DNA from: Entophlyctis helioformis
Lineage: Eukaryota > Chytridiomycota > Chytridiomycetes > Chytridiales > Chytriomycetaceae
Direction: 5' to 3'
Assembly (NCBI GenBank): GCA_025526915.1
Contig: JAHLKH010000067.1
Coordinates: 59,202-123,201, forward strand
DNA length: 64,000 nt
The translations under genes and the position numbers were made by a program. Below are positions 45,159-61,812 of this stretch, piece by piece (the first letter of the stretch is position 1; the number at the start of each line of letters is the position of its first letter). The notes below the pieces were generated by a model that saw only the letters and a list, made by a program, of their open reading frames with translations, was not told where the DNA came from and searched no databases.

Positions 45159-48100
45159 ATGCCCGGCAAAGCGCACACCGACGACGGCTTCCCGGCCGAG
45201 TTCGACCCCTCGACCATCGACTTCTCGGACCTCGAGGCCGAGTACATGGTCAAGGTCCCCACAGGCTTTGACAACATCGTTGTGGTCGACCACGCACCCA
45301 TTGTCGACTCGTCCAAGGAGGAGAAGCTCAAGAAGGTCATTGCCAAGGTCTTCAAGGACGTTGGCCGCATCAAGCCCGACGGCATCCACATGCCCAAGGA
45401 CGAGTCTGGCTCCTCCAAGGGGTGCGTACGCCCTGTCTGCTCTTTGTGCTCTGTCTCTGCTGCGGTGCCGCACAGTGCCGCACAGTGGCGGGCGGTCCTG
45501 CTGCGTTGCTGCGTGACGCCCGGCTGTCTGCGAGCCAGAATCAGCGGCGGCTGTTGCTGATCAGCAATGTTCCTGCTGGCCGCATGCCGACTTGCCCACG
45601 CCCAGATTCCTGTTCATCGAGTTCGAGACGCCCGAGGAGGCCTCGCTCGCCTGCACGCAGGTGGACGGCTACAAGTTCGACAAGTCGCACACGCTCGCTG
45701 TGAACAAGTTTGACGCCATCGACTCGACGCTCCAGATCCCCGATGTGTTCGAGGCGCCTGCCGAGGAGGAGTTTGTGCCCAAGGAGCACCTCAAGTCGTG
45801 GCTCACGGACCTGCGTGCCCGTGACCAGTTCGCCATGCTCAAGGGCGACGAGGTCGGCATCTACTGGAACAACAAGGCCGAAAAGTCGGACCGAGACGAG
45901 GCTCGCCAGAACTGGTGCGACACGTACGTGTCGTGGTCGCCGTACGGCACCTACCTTGCCACGTTCCACAAGCAGGGCGTTGCTCTCTGGGGCGGTCCCT
46001 CGTGGGGCAAGATTGTCAGATTCGCACACCCCAACGTCAAGCTCGGCGACTTTAGCCCCAACGAAAAGTACTTTGTCACTTGGTCGCACGAGGGCTTTGC
46101 TGGTCCCAAGAACGAAGTGCACGTAAGTTTAGGATCCGTGTCGATGCTGTGTTGCACAATCAGTGGATAGATGCGTGGCTGTGTGTCTGCCGACGTGGCA
46201 GAGAGTTGATGATACACCTAGCTACGTTTCGAGAGGATCTACGCGACAGAGGACTGGCGCGTGTCTGTGCAGTGCATGGCGTCAGTCAGTGGCGCGCGTG
46301 TCTGGACTGTGCCTGCATTCTATCTTTCGTCCAGATGGCATTTCTGCGTCACTTGTTCGCAATCATGCGCTGTGCTTGTGCCATCTTGTCTGGATTGTCT
46401 GACCGCTTGGCGTGCGGGGCTTTGCCGCCCCTTGCCTTGATGTGTCGGTGATTCAGTGCGATCGGCCACAACCAGGGTTTGCTTTGTTGCCTGTGTGCGG
46501 CATCTGCCAGATGGATGCTAGAGTAGTCGCAGATGCACATCCCATGACACTATGCTTCTGCAGACATGCCTGCACGTCGCGTGCTGCCTCTCCATGAGCA
46601 TTATGCATTCGGAACAGAGATCTGATCTCTGCCCTCGTCAGCCGAGCATCCAATTGGCTTGGTGCATCTCTGCATGCAACCACATGCATGTTCTGTGGAT
46701 GACCGCGTTCTGATGCTGATACGGTCGTGTTCGTCTTGCCTTATTGCCCACAGAACATTATTGTCTGGGATGTGGAGTCTGGCCGTCAGCTGCGCACCTT
46801 CAAGTCCGACACGTCTGCTGCCGGCGACAAGGCCGACCCACGCGGTGCTGGTCCTTCGGGCACGCTCAAGATCGACTGGCCCATCTTCAAGTGGTCGCAC
46901 GACGGCAAGTACTTGGCGCGCATGACCCCCGGTCCCGACGGCGGTCTTTCCGTCTACGAGACTCCTGGCATGGGTCTCATTGACAAGAAGAGCATCAAGG
47001 TAAACTCCCGACGGCCGTCACTGCTGTGAGCCCTCTTGCATTGATGCTTACCCCATGCGCAATGCCGACAGATTGAGAACGTCCAGGCGTTTGAGTGGTC
47101 GCCCACTGATCACGTCATCAGCTACTGGACTCCCGAGAGCGGCAACATCCCTGCCCGTGTCACGGTCATGAAGATTCCTCCCGCGAGATCATCCGCACCA
47201 AGAACCTGTTCAACGTCATCGAGTGCAAGCTCGTCTGGCAGAACGACGGCGACTACCTCCTTGTCCGTGTCGACCGTGCCAAGACCAAGAAGATCACGGC
47301 CACCAGTGTCGAGGTGTTCCGCATGCGCGAGAAGGCCATCCCCGTCGACGTGCTCGAGCTCAAGGCCGGCGAGGAGGTCGCGTCGATCTCGTGGGAGCCC
47401 AAGGGCAACCACTTTGCGGTCCTGACCAACGCCGAGGGCCAAAAGACTTTTGTGTACTTTTACGAAGTCGAGCTTGCTCCCTCGACTGGCGGCGCCGCCA
47501 CCGACAAGGCAGCCGGCTCTGCGCTCCGCAGCATCAAGCTGCTCAAGTCGCAGGATGCAAAGGGCATCAACCAGATCACGTGGTCGCCCAAGGGCCGCTT
47601 CTGCGTCCTTGCGGTGTCCGCGGTTCCAGGGCGATCTCCAGTTCTGGGACGTTGAGGACGCAACGATTCTTGGCACGGGCGAGCACTACATGGCCACCGA
47701 TGTCGAGTGGGACCCTACCGGTCGCTATGTCGTCACGTCGATCTCGGGCTGGCGCGTGCAGTCCGACACGGGCTTCACCATGTGGACGTTTGCCGGCCAG
47801 CAGCTCACCCGCCAGATGGTGACTGGCTTCAAGCAGTTCCTGTGGCGTCCGCGTCCCCCGACGATGCTCTCTCCCGCGGCGCAAAAGGCAATCCGCAAGA
47901 ACCTCAAGAGCTACTCCAAGGAGTTTGACGAGGAGGACATTAGCGAGACGGACAAGGTTGCCTACGAGATCCGCGAGCGCCGCAAGACCCTCTGGCGCGA
48001 CTGGATCGCCTTCAAGGCTGCCAGCAAGGCCAAGTACGAGGCCGGCCGCCAGGAACGCATCAAGATCTACGGCTTTGACCCCGACGTTCCCCACGCCGAC

Positions 48101-48172
48101 TCTGCGCAGTTTGAGGAGCTCGAGCAGGCTGTCGACGAGGTTGTTGACGAGACTGAGGAGATTATCGGTTGA
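45159..48172 (+). CDS. eukaryotic translation initiation factor 3 subunit b
   Basis: Four exons. It begins [20 protein letters not shown]. The RRM follows as [20 protein letters not shown], then [19 protein letters not shown] across intron 45422-45605. The beta-propeller includes [97 protein letters not shown] and [19 protein letters not shown]. The C-terminal helix is [20 protein letters not shown]. Introns are 45422-45605, 46123-46753 (unusually long) and 47000-47071. eIF3b is the essential scaffold of the eIF3 core at the 40S subunit. Two one-base frame changes (near 47180 and 47620, the latter one G too many) must be sequence errors in an essential gene. Confidence 0.93.
46123..46753 (+). 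other. 631-nt intron of eIF3b
   Basis: Donor CAC|GTAAGT and acceptor CCCACAG|AAC are canonical. It is the longest intron seen in the window. No ORF or RNA gene was recognised inside; there is a CAT/GCATG-rich stretch at about 46500-46700. Confidence 0.6.
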
Positions 48173-48255
48173 ATACAATGAAACGACCAGTTTACTTGCG
48201 ATGCTTTTCGCCCCTATCTTCCAGCCCATGGCTGCCTTTGTCGCCATCCTCATCT

Positions 48256-49177
48256 TCACTCGTCGTCTTCGTCGTCGTCTTCATAGTCGTCGTCTTCATA
48301 GTCGTCGTCTTCATCCTCGTCATCCTCTTCGTCATCTGGCAGATCGTGTCGCGCAAGTTGCGTGCCTTGGACCAAACCCTCTCTCATCACCGATCCAGAT
48401 CCAGATCCAAATCCAAATCCAAATCCAGGTCCAGGTCCAGAGGATGCATTGCCACCGGTCTCGCCCTGCGCCAGCGCCTCGTACTTTTTCTTGGACCGCT
48501 TCCGCTGCTTGACGTCCTTTTTCTTCTTCCTGGCTGCCCGCACGGCCACCTTGGACGCCTCGCCATTGACGAGCAAGTCGACCTTGAGCGTCAGCAGTTT
48601 GCGAGCCTCTTTGCGATTCGCCGATCGCTCTCTGAACCGCTGCGTCTGTACCGCGCATGCCATTGAGTCAGATGCCATGCCGCCACCAGCATGCGAATGT
48701 GCAGCACAGGACAGCCAGGCAGGTGGTTGAGTAGGCGTGGCTTGCCTCGACAAACAAGCCCGTCGGCTTGTGCAGTAGCTGCACGGAGCTGCATGCCTTG
48801 TTGATCTTTTGGCCGCCAGCGCCGCCGCCCTTTGTGAACTTTTCAACGAGGTCGGACTCGAGCAGGACGACGGGCTTGCGGTCCTTGAGCGGATCTGGCT
48901 TCTTGGCCCTTGTCTTGGGCTGGTCTGCTGGTGGATCTGGCTCGGTGGTCAATGGAGATGCGTCTGCCGTTGGTGCTGGCGGGTTGCTCGCCGAGCTTGA
49001 CGTGAGTGGTCGGACGGAGCCGGCGAGCCATGGCCGGTATGCTTGCTGGCGCAAGCAGTGCTGCATGCATTGTGCTAGTGCTGGCTGCCGTGCATGCTGC
49101 TGTGCATGCTGCTGTGCGAGGAGGGCTGCTGCGACTGCTCTGGCAGTCGTCGGCACCTTGAGGACCGATCGGATCAT
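48256..49177 (-). CDS. mitochondrial class I release-factor-like protein (MTRFR/C12orf65 type)
   Basis: The N terminus MIRSVLKVPTTARAVAAALL is Arg/Ala-rich and lacks acids, as expected for mitochondrial import. After a Ser/Pro linker comes the RF-1 domain: LLESDLVEKFTKGGGAGGQK, then INKACSSVQLLHKPTGLFVE. A 100-nt intron (48646-48745, GC donor GAG|GCAAGC, acceptor TACAG) leads to TQRFRERSANRKEARKLLTL and KVDLLVNG. GGQ is kept but preceded by GGGA instead of the usual G(S/H)GP. Family members rescue stalled mitoribosomes. A Lys/Arg-rich segment, a GFGFGFGSGSG repeat and a very acidic YEDDD repeat tail extend it beyond the normal length. It ends 83 bp from eIF3b, tail to tail. Confidence 0.8.
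48259..48440. repeat. coding microsatellites (GTC/TTC-type and CCAAAT/CCAGAT hexamers)
   Basis: 48259-48335 is a trinucleotide-rich tract (CGTCGTCTTCATAGT units) encoding the acidic YEDDD tail. 48392-48440 is a hexamer array (CCAGATCCAAAT) encoding alternating Gly and aromatic/Ser residues of the release-factor-like protein. Confidence 0.75.
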
Positions 49178-49202
49178 ACAGGTTTCCTTCGCAGCGACAA
49201 AC

Positions 49203-49588
49203 ATGGACGACGAGCAGCCCGGCCATCAAGAGCGGCTCGCCATCGAAGCAACAGCGGCGTCCGCAGCCACAGACGCACTGGCCGGCGCAGCAGCAAGGGA
49301 GATTGCCGTTGGCCAGCCCGCCGTTGCACTGGACGAGCTGGGCCCTGTGATTGTCAACGAGGTGGGGTGCATGCACACTGGGCCTGCAAGACTTCGTCGC
49401 TGACAGGACAGTTCGTTGCACATGGCTGGATGGCTGGATGGCTGGATGGGCAGGACGGCACCATGTCTCGGATCTCCAACTGGGACATCATGTCCGAGAT
49501 GGAGCGCAAGAACGTCATGCGGATCGTTGGCAAGCGGAACCAGCAGCGGCTCGAAAGGCTGCGGCTTCAGGCTGCAGGCCAACAATAA
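49203..49588 (+). CDS. small conserved DGTxSRIxNW protein
   Basis: Two exons (intron 49362-49453). MDDEQPGHQERLAIEAT is a variable N terminus. The conserved C-terminal block is DELGPVIVNE-DGTMSRISNW, then DIMSEMERKNVMRIVGKRNQ and QRLERLR. I recognise this block (GPVVVN.DGT.SRI.NW...GKRN..RL) from many fungal hypothetical proteins of similar size, with no known function. The start codon lies 25 bp from that of the divergent release-factor-like gene. The stop codon overlaps AATAAA. Confidence 0.65.
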
Positions 49589-49818
49589 ATCGCTGTTTTT
49601 GGCCCGATATTCATACAATTACCAAGGATTTTGGAATTAAATTCGTCGAAAGAGGCGTCGAATAGATGCCCGCATATCACACGATGGAAGGTTCGAGTCA
49701 GCAACGAGCATGCGACGACAAGCGGGCGAGGCACATCCAACGAGGGTCTTACCTTTTATTATTATTGAAATAATGATGTGATAAGTGACCCGTTAGGTCG
49801 ATCGGGAGGTCCCCTGAT
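49589..49818. other. intergenic region downstream of the Fanzor-like locus
   Basis: It contains small inverted repeats and a minus-strand AATAAA (49755-49760, TTTATT on plus, 59 nt past the stop). TTATTATTATT-GAA-ATAATGATG can form an A/T stem at about 49757-49779, and GACC-CGTTA-GGTC a short stem at about 49788-49800. No ORF. Confidence 0.4.
49755..49760 (-). terminator. AATAAA polyadenylation signal (minus strand)
   Basis: TTTATT on the plus strand, 59 nt downstream of the Fanzor-like stop codon. Confidence 0.45.
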
Positions 49819-56571
<6,753 letters not shown>

Positions 56572-56984
56572 GCGTGTTGGGCGTGCTTGTTGGTTTGTTG
56601 TTGCGTGTTGTTGTGTGTCGTGGCAAGTCGCGATCTGGTGTTTGTTTGCATTGGCATGCTCTGATTGTTTGGCAGCAATGCATGGAGCACTGGTCTGTGT
56701 GTGTGTGGAATGGCATGCTCCTCAGAGAGAGAGAGAGCGTTGCACATGACTATGCATTCGCCCCTCTTTATTCATGGAGACACACACGCACGGCCCAGCG
56801 AGACAGCAGGCGCTGCTGCCTGCACCACTGCCGTTGCTGTGCTCGCATCGCGCCAGTGTCAGCACTTCTCAAGGGCTCTCTAGATCGACCAATCACAGCG
56901 ATTCCACCAGGATTGACCAATCACAGCAATTCCACCAGGGGTAATGGTATGAGAACCGGGCCGAACTTTGCCCTCAGTCACAAC
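56572..56984. other. divergent promoter, Fanzor-like locus / CYBC1-like gene
   Basis: About 410 bp with GTGT and GAGA runs and the duplicated CCAAT element at 56886-56941. No coding sequence was recognised. Confidence 0.5.
56886..56941. promoter_or_regulatory. two tandem 28-bp copies of a CCAAT element
   Basis: GACCAATCACAGC.ATTCCACCAGG occurs twice with a 28-bp period; CCAAT cores are at 56889-56893 and 56917-56921. The flanking bases (ACCAATCA) match HAP/NF-Y sites. The pair lies 44 bp before the CYBC1-like ATG and 315 bp before the Fanzor-like ATG. Confidence 0.6.
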
Positions 56985-58003
56985 ATGAACGTGTTGGCGG
57001 AAATGCGACGCATTGCGCCGCGAGTCGAGCGCTCAGACGACAGACTGTCTGTCTGCGCCATTGAGCCACGGCTGGGCGACTTTGTTGTTGCTGGGTGGTG
57101 TCACTGGTGAGCGATGTGGAGTGGGCATGCAGGCTCTGTGCCGACGAGGATGCCGTTCGCTTGCTCGAGTCACTGACACGGTGCCACCTCGCGCACTTGT
57201 CTGGGCCGTTTGCCGACGGATGGGCGATGCATCTGCGACAACGCAACGCAATGGGCATGCCATGGACGTGCGGTAGCTCGGGGCGGCGGCGTGCTACTAC
57301 ACAACCACCGGCTTGACGCAGTTTGGCCTTTCGTTTGTGCTGTTTGTGGTGCTCGCATACTCGCTCATCGACGACACGTTCGAGGTGCTCATTGACAAGA
57401 CGATCGGCCAAGTCTCGGTGACCAAGAAGAAGCTGGGCCGCATCAAGTGGATCCGTGTGTCCCAGGCAGACGAGCTTGTGAATGTATGTGCCGTGCAAGT
57501 GCCGTGCTGATGGCGTGGCACTCATCGCCAAGACTGTGTGGCAACACGGACAGTGCGAAGTCGTGACCACCAAGGAGCGGAATCTGACATCGCACAGGTA
57601 CACCGCCTGCCGTATGCCTGCCGTGTGCCTGCCGACCTGCCTGCCATTGGATCCGTGCATAAGATCATTGCCACCTGGCTGCGGGTTCTCTGCTGACAGA
57701 TCTGCCGCACATGCATGCATCAACTGGATAACATCGCGGTGGCTGGATGCCGCTTGGGCCATTGCCGACGGGCTGCAGACTGGAGCTGGAGTTTATGAGC
57801 GACATGGGCTACTACCGCATGCCCATGGCAGAGAGCACGGTCGTGGGCGAATTACAACAAGGGAAAGCTGGAAGAGGTTGCGGCCATTGTGATCGACTAC
57901 ATGAAGCTCAAGCCCCTGCCGGCCCGCTCTCAAGGAAGAGAGCCTGGCTGCCAAGCTGCCGCCGCGATCCCGCCCTGTCAAGCCCACAAAGAAGAGAGAA
58001 TAG
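56985..58003 (+). CDS. CYBC1/Eros-like membrane protein
   Basis: The core exon reads LGAAACYYTTTGLTQFGLSF, then VLFVVLAYSLIDDTFEVLID and KTIGQVSVTKKKLGRIKWI. The last exon reads LELEFMSDMGYYRMPMAEST, then VVG.YNKGKLEEVAAIVIDY and MKLKPL. The order (AAxYY before a membrane helix, an acidic xDxxEx(I/L)xDKxxGxV turn, then a pleckstrin-like strand ending in a V(V/M)G...EEVAAI helix) follows vertebrate CYBC1 (Eros), the ER chaperone of the NADPH-oxidase b-type cytochrome. The N-terminal exon (from 56985, donor about 57110) and the joins near 57480-57780 are uncertain because of frame changes. The tail LPPRSRPVKPTKKRE is basic, ER-retrieval-like. Confidence 0.55.
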
Positions 58004-58103
58004 GACAAGGCGTGCCCATGCCCCTCATACCAGTCTTGTGGCCGTCCAGTGGTCTCGTCGTGAGCTTTGGTCAAACGCCATATTGAAGCTTCATCAACTC
58101 GGC

Positions 58104-59640
58104 ATGAACATGTTGCTGCAGCGCGCGAGATCGTTGCCGTCGTCGCGTTCCTTCCAGACTTGGGCAGCCTTGGCACACCAGAACCCTCTGGTAAGGCTGC
58201 TGTGTCGCTGCCCGTCCGCTCGCTGGAGCAGGCTGCGGTCATCACGATGGCCGGAACCGACTGAGGCCGTGACTCTCTGTCCAACGCTTGGCTGTCGCTG
58301 CAGGGCTTGCCGCCGCTGCCTGCCGCTGCACACAACCACAACCACAGCCATGGCCACCAGCAGCCGTCTCGATTCAACGACCCCAACGAGCCAAAGCTGC
58401 CGAGAGCCGCCAGAGGCCTGCCTATGCGAACTCCTATCGCAGGCGTCAAGCACACCATTGCCGTTGCCTCTGGAAAGGGCGGTGTGGGCAAGTCCACGAC
58501 CTCAGGCAAGCGCAGTCGCATCAATGCTGGTTGAACGGCAGCGCATTGACCTCGGATGCACCTCCAAACATCCTCCCAACAGTCAACCTGGCCGTGGCCC
58601 TCTCAAGACTCGGCCAGCGAGTCGGACTGCTGGATGCCGATCTGTTTGGCCCGTCCATCCCTCGCATGATGAACCTGTCTGGCGAACCCGACATTGATCC
58701 CAAAAGTAGGCTCAATGCCAAGTGGCTCTTGGACACTGCAAAGGAAGCTGCAGTCTGACACGACTCCTGCGTTGATCGCCAGCCCGCATGCTCATCCCAC
58801 TTACCAACTACGGCATCCGATGCATGAGCATGGGGTTCCTTGTCGGCCAAGATGATGCGGTCGTGTGGCGCGGTCTCATGGTATGCATTCATGCACAACA
58901 ACCACCTCTTACTCAGCCAGGCGTGCAGGCTCAATATCTTGCTGATCGTTTGCATTGCAGGTCATGAAAGCCCTAGAGCAGCTTCTGCGCCAGGTGGACT
59001 GGTCTGGACTCGATGTCCTCGTATTGATATGCCGCCCGGAACAGGCGACACTCAGCTGACCATCACGCAGCAGATTCCCTTGGCTGGTTTGTTGCCGCTG
59101 GATTTGCCGCGCTACTGGATCAGTCGCGCCTAACACTTGTCGAGCAGGTGCAGTGATTGTGTCGACGCCGCAAGACGTCGCTCTCCTCGATGCCAAGAAA
59201 GGCACCAACATGTTTGGCAAGGTCAATGTGCCCGTAAGTCCGGCTGCGCTGATCTCGGTCGTATGCTTCCGCGACGCACAATCTCTACTTGGCTTGGCCG
59301 CCAAAGACATAAACTCACACATTGCTCGTGTATGGATGCATGTCTGTGCAGATCCTTGGCATGGTGCAGAACATGAGCTTTTTCTGCTGTCCGAAATGTA
59401 ACCACCAAAGAGCACATCTTTGGAAAGGACGGCGTGGTGCAAACAGCCAAGGGCTTGGGCATTGATATTCTTGCTGACGTGCCACTGCACTCGGACGTTG
59501 TCACCACCTCGGACAATGGCAAGCCCATCACGGTGTCTCAGCCAGAGAGCATGCATGCCAAGGTGTACATGACCATGGCCGAGCGCGTACTTGCTAAGCT
59601 GGATGCACTGCCCTCTGCCTCAACGTCTTCTCGACCGTAA
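58104..59640 (+). CDS. NUBPL/IND1-type Mrp P-loop ATPase, complex I assembly
   Basis: The N terminus [20 protein letters not shown] is a mitochondrial presequence. Spliced motifs are [19 protein letters not shown], the deviant Walker [131 protein letters not shown] (CxxC for the bridging Fe-S cluster) and [20 protein letters not shown]. Introns are 58191-58303, 58506-58582 (GC donor, TCAG|GCAAGC), 58706-58782, 58881-58960, 59087-59147 and 59234-59351. A frame change lies near 59395, just after CxxC. IND1 delivers 4Fe-4S clusters to complex I. Confidence 0.88.
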
Positions 59641-59658
59641 CGTGATAATCGCATGCTA

Positions 59659-59664
59659 AATAAA
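59659..59664 (+). terminator. AATAAA polyadenylation signal
   Basis: Hexamer 18 nt after the NUBPL-like stop codon, inside the tail of the convergent gene. Confidence 0.5.
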
Positions 59665-59668
59665 TGAT

Positions 59669-60705
59669 CTATAAATGCAGCAGGATCATGGTGGCGTGTA
59701 AAAATCGGATACTGTTCAATCGCAAGCAAGACTGCAGGCCAACTGTTGTTGCTCTGGATCGTTTATGCGCTCTTGACGACGGATAGTGGCATAGCATGAT
59801 TGTCTGGAGATGACGATGGACTTGGAAGTGACGATACTCTGAGCATGTCGCGTAGTGCCTGATTTCCTGCATAACACCAGCCATCTGGCCTGCGGCTTGG
59901 ATGTCGTCGTCTTCCTCGTTGGCATGCAGAGCCTCGCGCATCACTTGCACACACTTGGCCAGATGCTCCATGAGACGCGCGTTTTCAGACCTAAGCAATG
60001 CATTCTCGGCCTGGACAGAGCGGCAGCTTGGTGAGAGACGGCTCCATGGCAGCTTCCTCGCTCCCACTCACCCGCTCTTCCTCAAGCAGCCGCTCGACTT
60101 CTCTCTTCTTTTCTTGGCGCTCTCGTTGAACGTATTGCTGTCAAGGAGGGCCAGTTGGTATCTCCTTGGACTGCGCGACAGTGGCATGTATCCAGCGTGC
60201 ACAGTTGCAGCGATGCCAGCCAGCGACCTACTGTCTGTGTGCGAAACTTGGCCATGATCACCTCGAGCGTCGACTCGTACTGCTTGACCAGCTGCGCCAG
60301 GATCTGGTTCTCTCGTTGCATGTCCATGAGCCACATCCGGTCGTCGTCTGTCGGTTCAGGGCCGAGAAGAGTGGATGCTTGTCCAGGTAAGCAAAACATC
60401 CAGGGCTGGCTCCTGCCTGGCACACGACAGCCCACTTGTCGCCAAGCATAGCCTGCAGAGCATCCATGCTGGACCTGCCTGGGCCTTTGGAAGCATATGC
60501 GGTCTGCAGCGCACCGTTGAGATAGACGTCAGTTGGCCATGCCTCTTGTCGGAACGTGTGCAAGTATTCAGTGGCCGGTGAACATGCACGATACAACCTG
60601 CAGCTCTGCAGCCTTTCTCTTGAACATCTCCATCTCCTTGGCATTCTCTCTCCACTGTGCGCTCAGCTGCTGCAGCTTTCTGCGGAGCACATCGATGTCC
60701 GCCAT
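59669..60705 (-). CDS. SIKE/FGFR1OP2-type coiled-coil protein (STRIPAK-associated)
   Basis: Starts MADIDVLRRKLQQLSAQWRE with helix KEMEMFKRKAAELQ. A conserved block follows after introns: DDDRMWLMDMQRENQILAQL, then VKQYESTLEVIMAKFRTQT. The last part is AENALLRSENARLMEHLAKC, VQVMREALHANEEDDDIQAA and GQMAGVMQEIRHY. The QREN...L...YESTLE.IM.K.R core and the AxVMRxAxxxxE C-terminal helix match SIKE/FGFR1OP2, coiled-coil adaptors of the STRIPAK phosphatase complex (Far-complex-like in fungi). Exon joins are approximate (donors near 60600 and 60240). The N-terminal exon has a 36-residue helix. The 3' end overlaps the NUBPL polyadenylation region. Confidence 0.65.
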
Positions 60706-60771
60706 GGGGTTGTCAACGTGGCCTTGAGAGTGCGAAAATGATTGGCGTGCCGTTGTGGCCCTTCACCAAGT

Positions 60772-60788
60772 CACGTGAGTTACACGTG
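60772..60788. promoter_or_regulatory. paired CACGTG boxes
   Basis: CACGTGA at 60772 and 60783, 11 bp apart (one helical turn), between the SIKE-like start (60705, minus) and the next plus-strand gene (60975). Confidence 0.45.
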
Positions 60789-60974
60789 ACCCAAATGCCA
60801 CCCAATGATTCCCAACATTGATTTATCGGCTCGGATCGACCTCAACAGTCGCATACAAGTAGGTGGCCAGCTCGCTGATGTGCGTTGTTCACTGGCCGTC
60901 TTTGCAGGCAGCTGACTCTTGTGTATTGGCATGGCTCACTAGCCTAATACCGCAAGTTGGAATGGGCGAGTCTA

Positions 60975-61001
60975 ATGAGGCAGCAGCAACGACAACAGCA
61001 A

Positions 61002-61035
<34 letters not shown>

Positions 61036-61640
61036 GACAACGACAACAGCAACAGCACAGCCAATCGACCTTGCAGGTGCTCGAAACCCGTGCAGAGCTG
61101 TCGGTTGGCATCGTGCATAGCATGGTGAACTCATGGCTGCCTGCAGAGTACGCCGACCGTTCGTCTGAAAAGTCGCAGGTGTCTAGGTTCGTTTGCTCAT
61201 CACAGACTCTGTTGTGCAGAGGATGGCATCAACAGCCAAGCCATGGCTTGGCTCCAGTTGCAGTGTGCAGGTCGCTGACGAGTTGCTGTGGATCGCTGGC
61301 ATATCTAGCACGCTGCTGTATGGCACATCTGCAGGTGCCAAGTCGCAGCAGCAGCAAAGTCGAAACAAGCTTCAACGAGCCATCCTTGGCCGCGGATTCA
61401 GCAAGCAGTCGCAGGACAAGTCTGGCAGCAGCAGCTGCTGCTGCAGCTGCAGGAACGCTGCAAGCGTCTCAGGAGTCGCCGGACAAGGACGGATCTGCCG
61501 CACCAGAGAATAGCAAGCTGTCAGAGAGTCTTCAAACGCGTCCGACTCGGCCGCGACCCATGGACCCTTTATCCATGTATCTCAACAAGACAGGCGGTGC
61601 ACGGAAAAAGCGAAAGATGATGAATGAAGACGCAGCATAA
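60975..61640 (+). CDS. small polyQ protein with basic C terminus (possibly DUF3245-like)
   Basis: The ATG at 60975 is followed by a long CAA/CAG tract. LQVLETRAELSVGIVHSMVN and SWLPAEYADRSSEKSQ then end at donor 61178/61179. Using acceptor CTGCAG at 61334 gives VPSRSSSKVETSFNEPSLAA and, after an Ala run, RPRPMDPLSMYLNKTGGARK with KRKMMNEDAA. A SWLP helix plus a final DPL..YL...KKRK motif recalls fungal DUF3245 nucleolar-type proteins; this is tentative. A competing acceptor at 61270 would read VADELLWIAGISSTLLYG in another frame and then break. Confidence 0.5.
60981..61056. repeat. CAACAG/CAA microsatellite
   Basis: Imperfect CAACAG repeat encoding the polyglutamine tract near the N terminus of the small basic-tailed protein. 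Confidence 0.9.
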
Positions 61641-61812
61641 GACGCAACGCTGGCAGCGGCAATCTTTGGTTGCAGCAGTCTGGCTCCAGACTGGACAGGA
61701 TTGTGAAGAAGCATGGTCATTGAGATGAAATGATGGTGGTGTGGTTTGTTGGCAGTCTCAGCTTGCAAGGAGGGTGAATGACCACGAGAGATGAGCGTGC
61801 CCCGAAGGAATA

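Noticed and set aside
46200..46410. TGATGA and CTGA motifs in the eIF3b intron as a box C/D snoRNA
   Set aside because: The spacing is about 190 nt, flanking terminal stems are not seen and the C-box first base does not fit.
47170..47640. Programmed ribosomal frameshifts in eIF3b
   Set aside because: Two breaks of opposite sign, no slippery heptamer with pseudoknot, and similar breaks in many genes. Assembly indels explain them better.
56985..58003. Signal peptidase complex subunit 2
   Set aside because: First impression from the membrane helix. The conserved residues after it do not fit SPC2 but do fit CYBC1.
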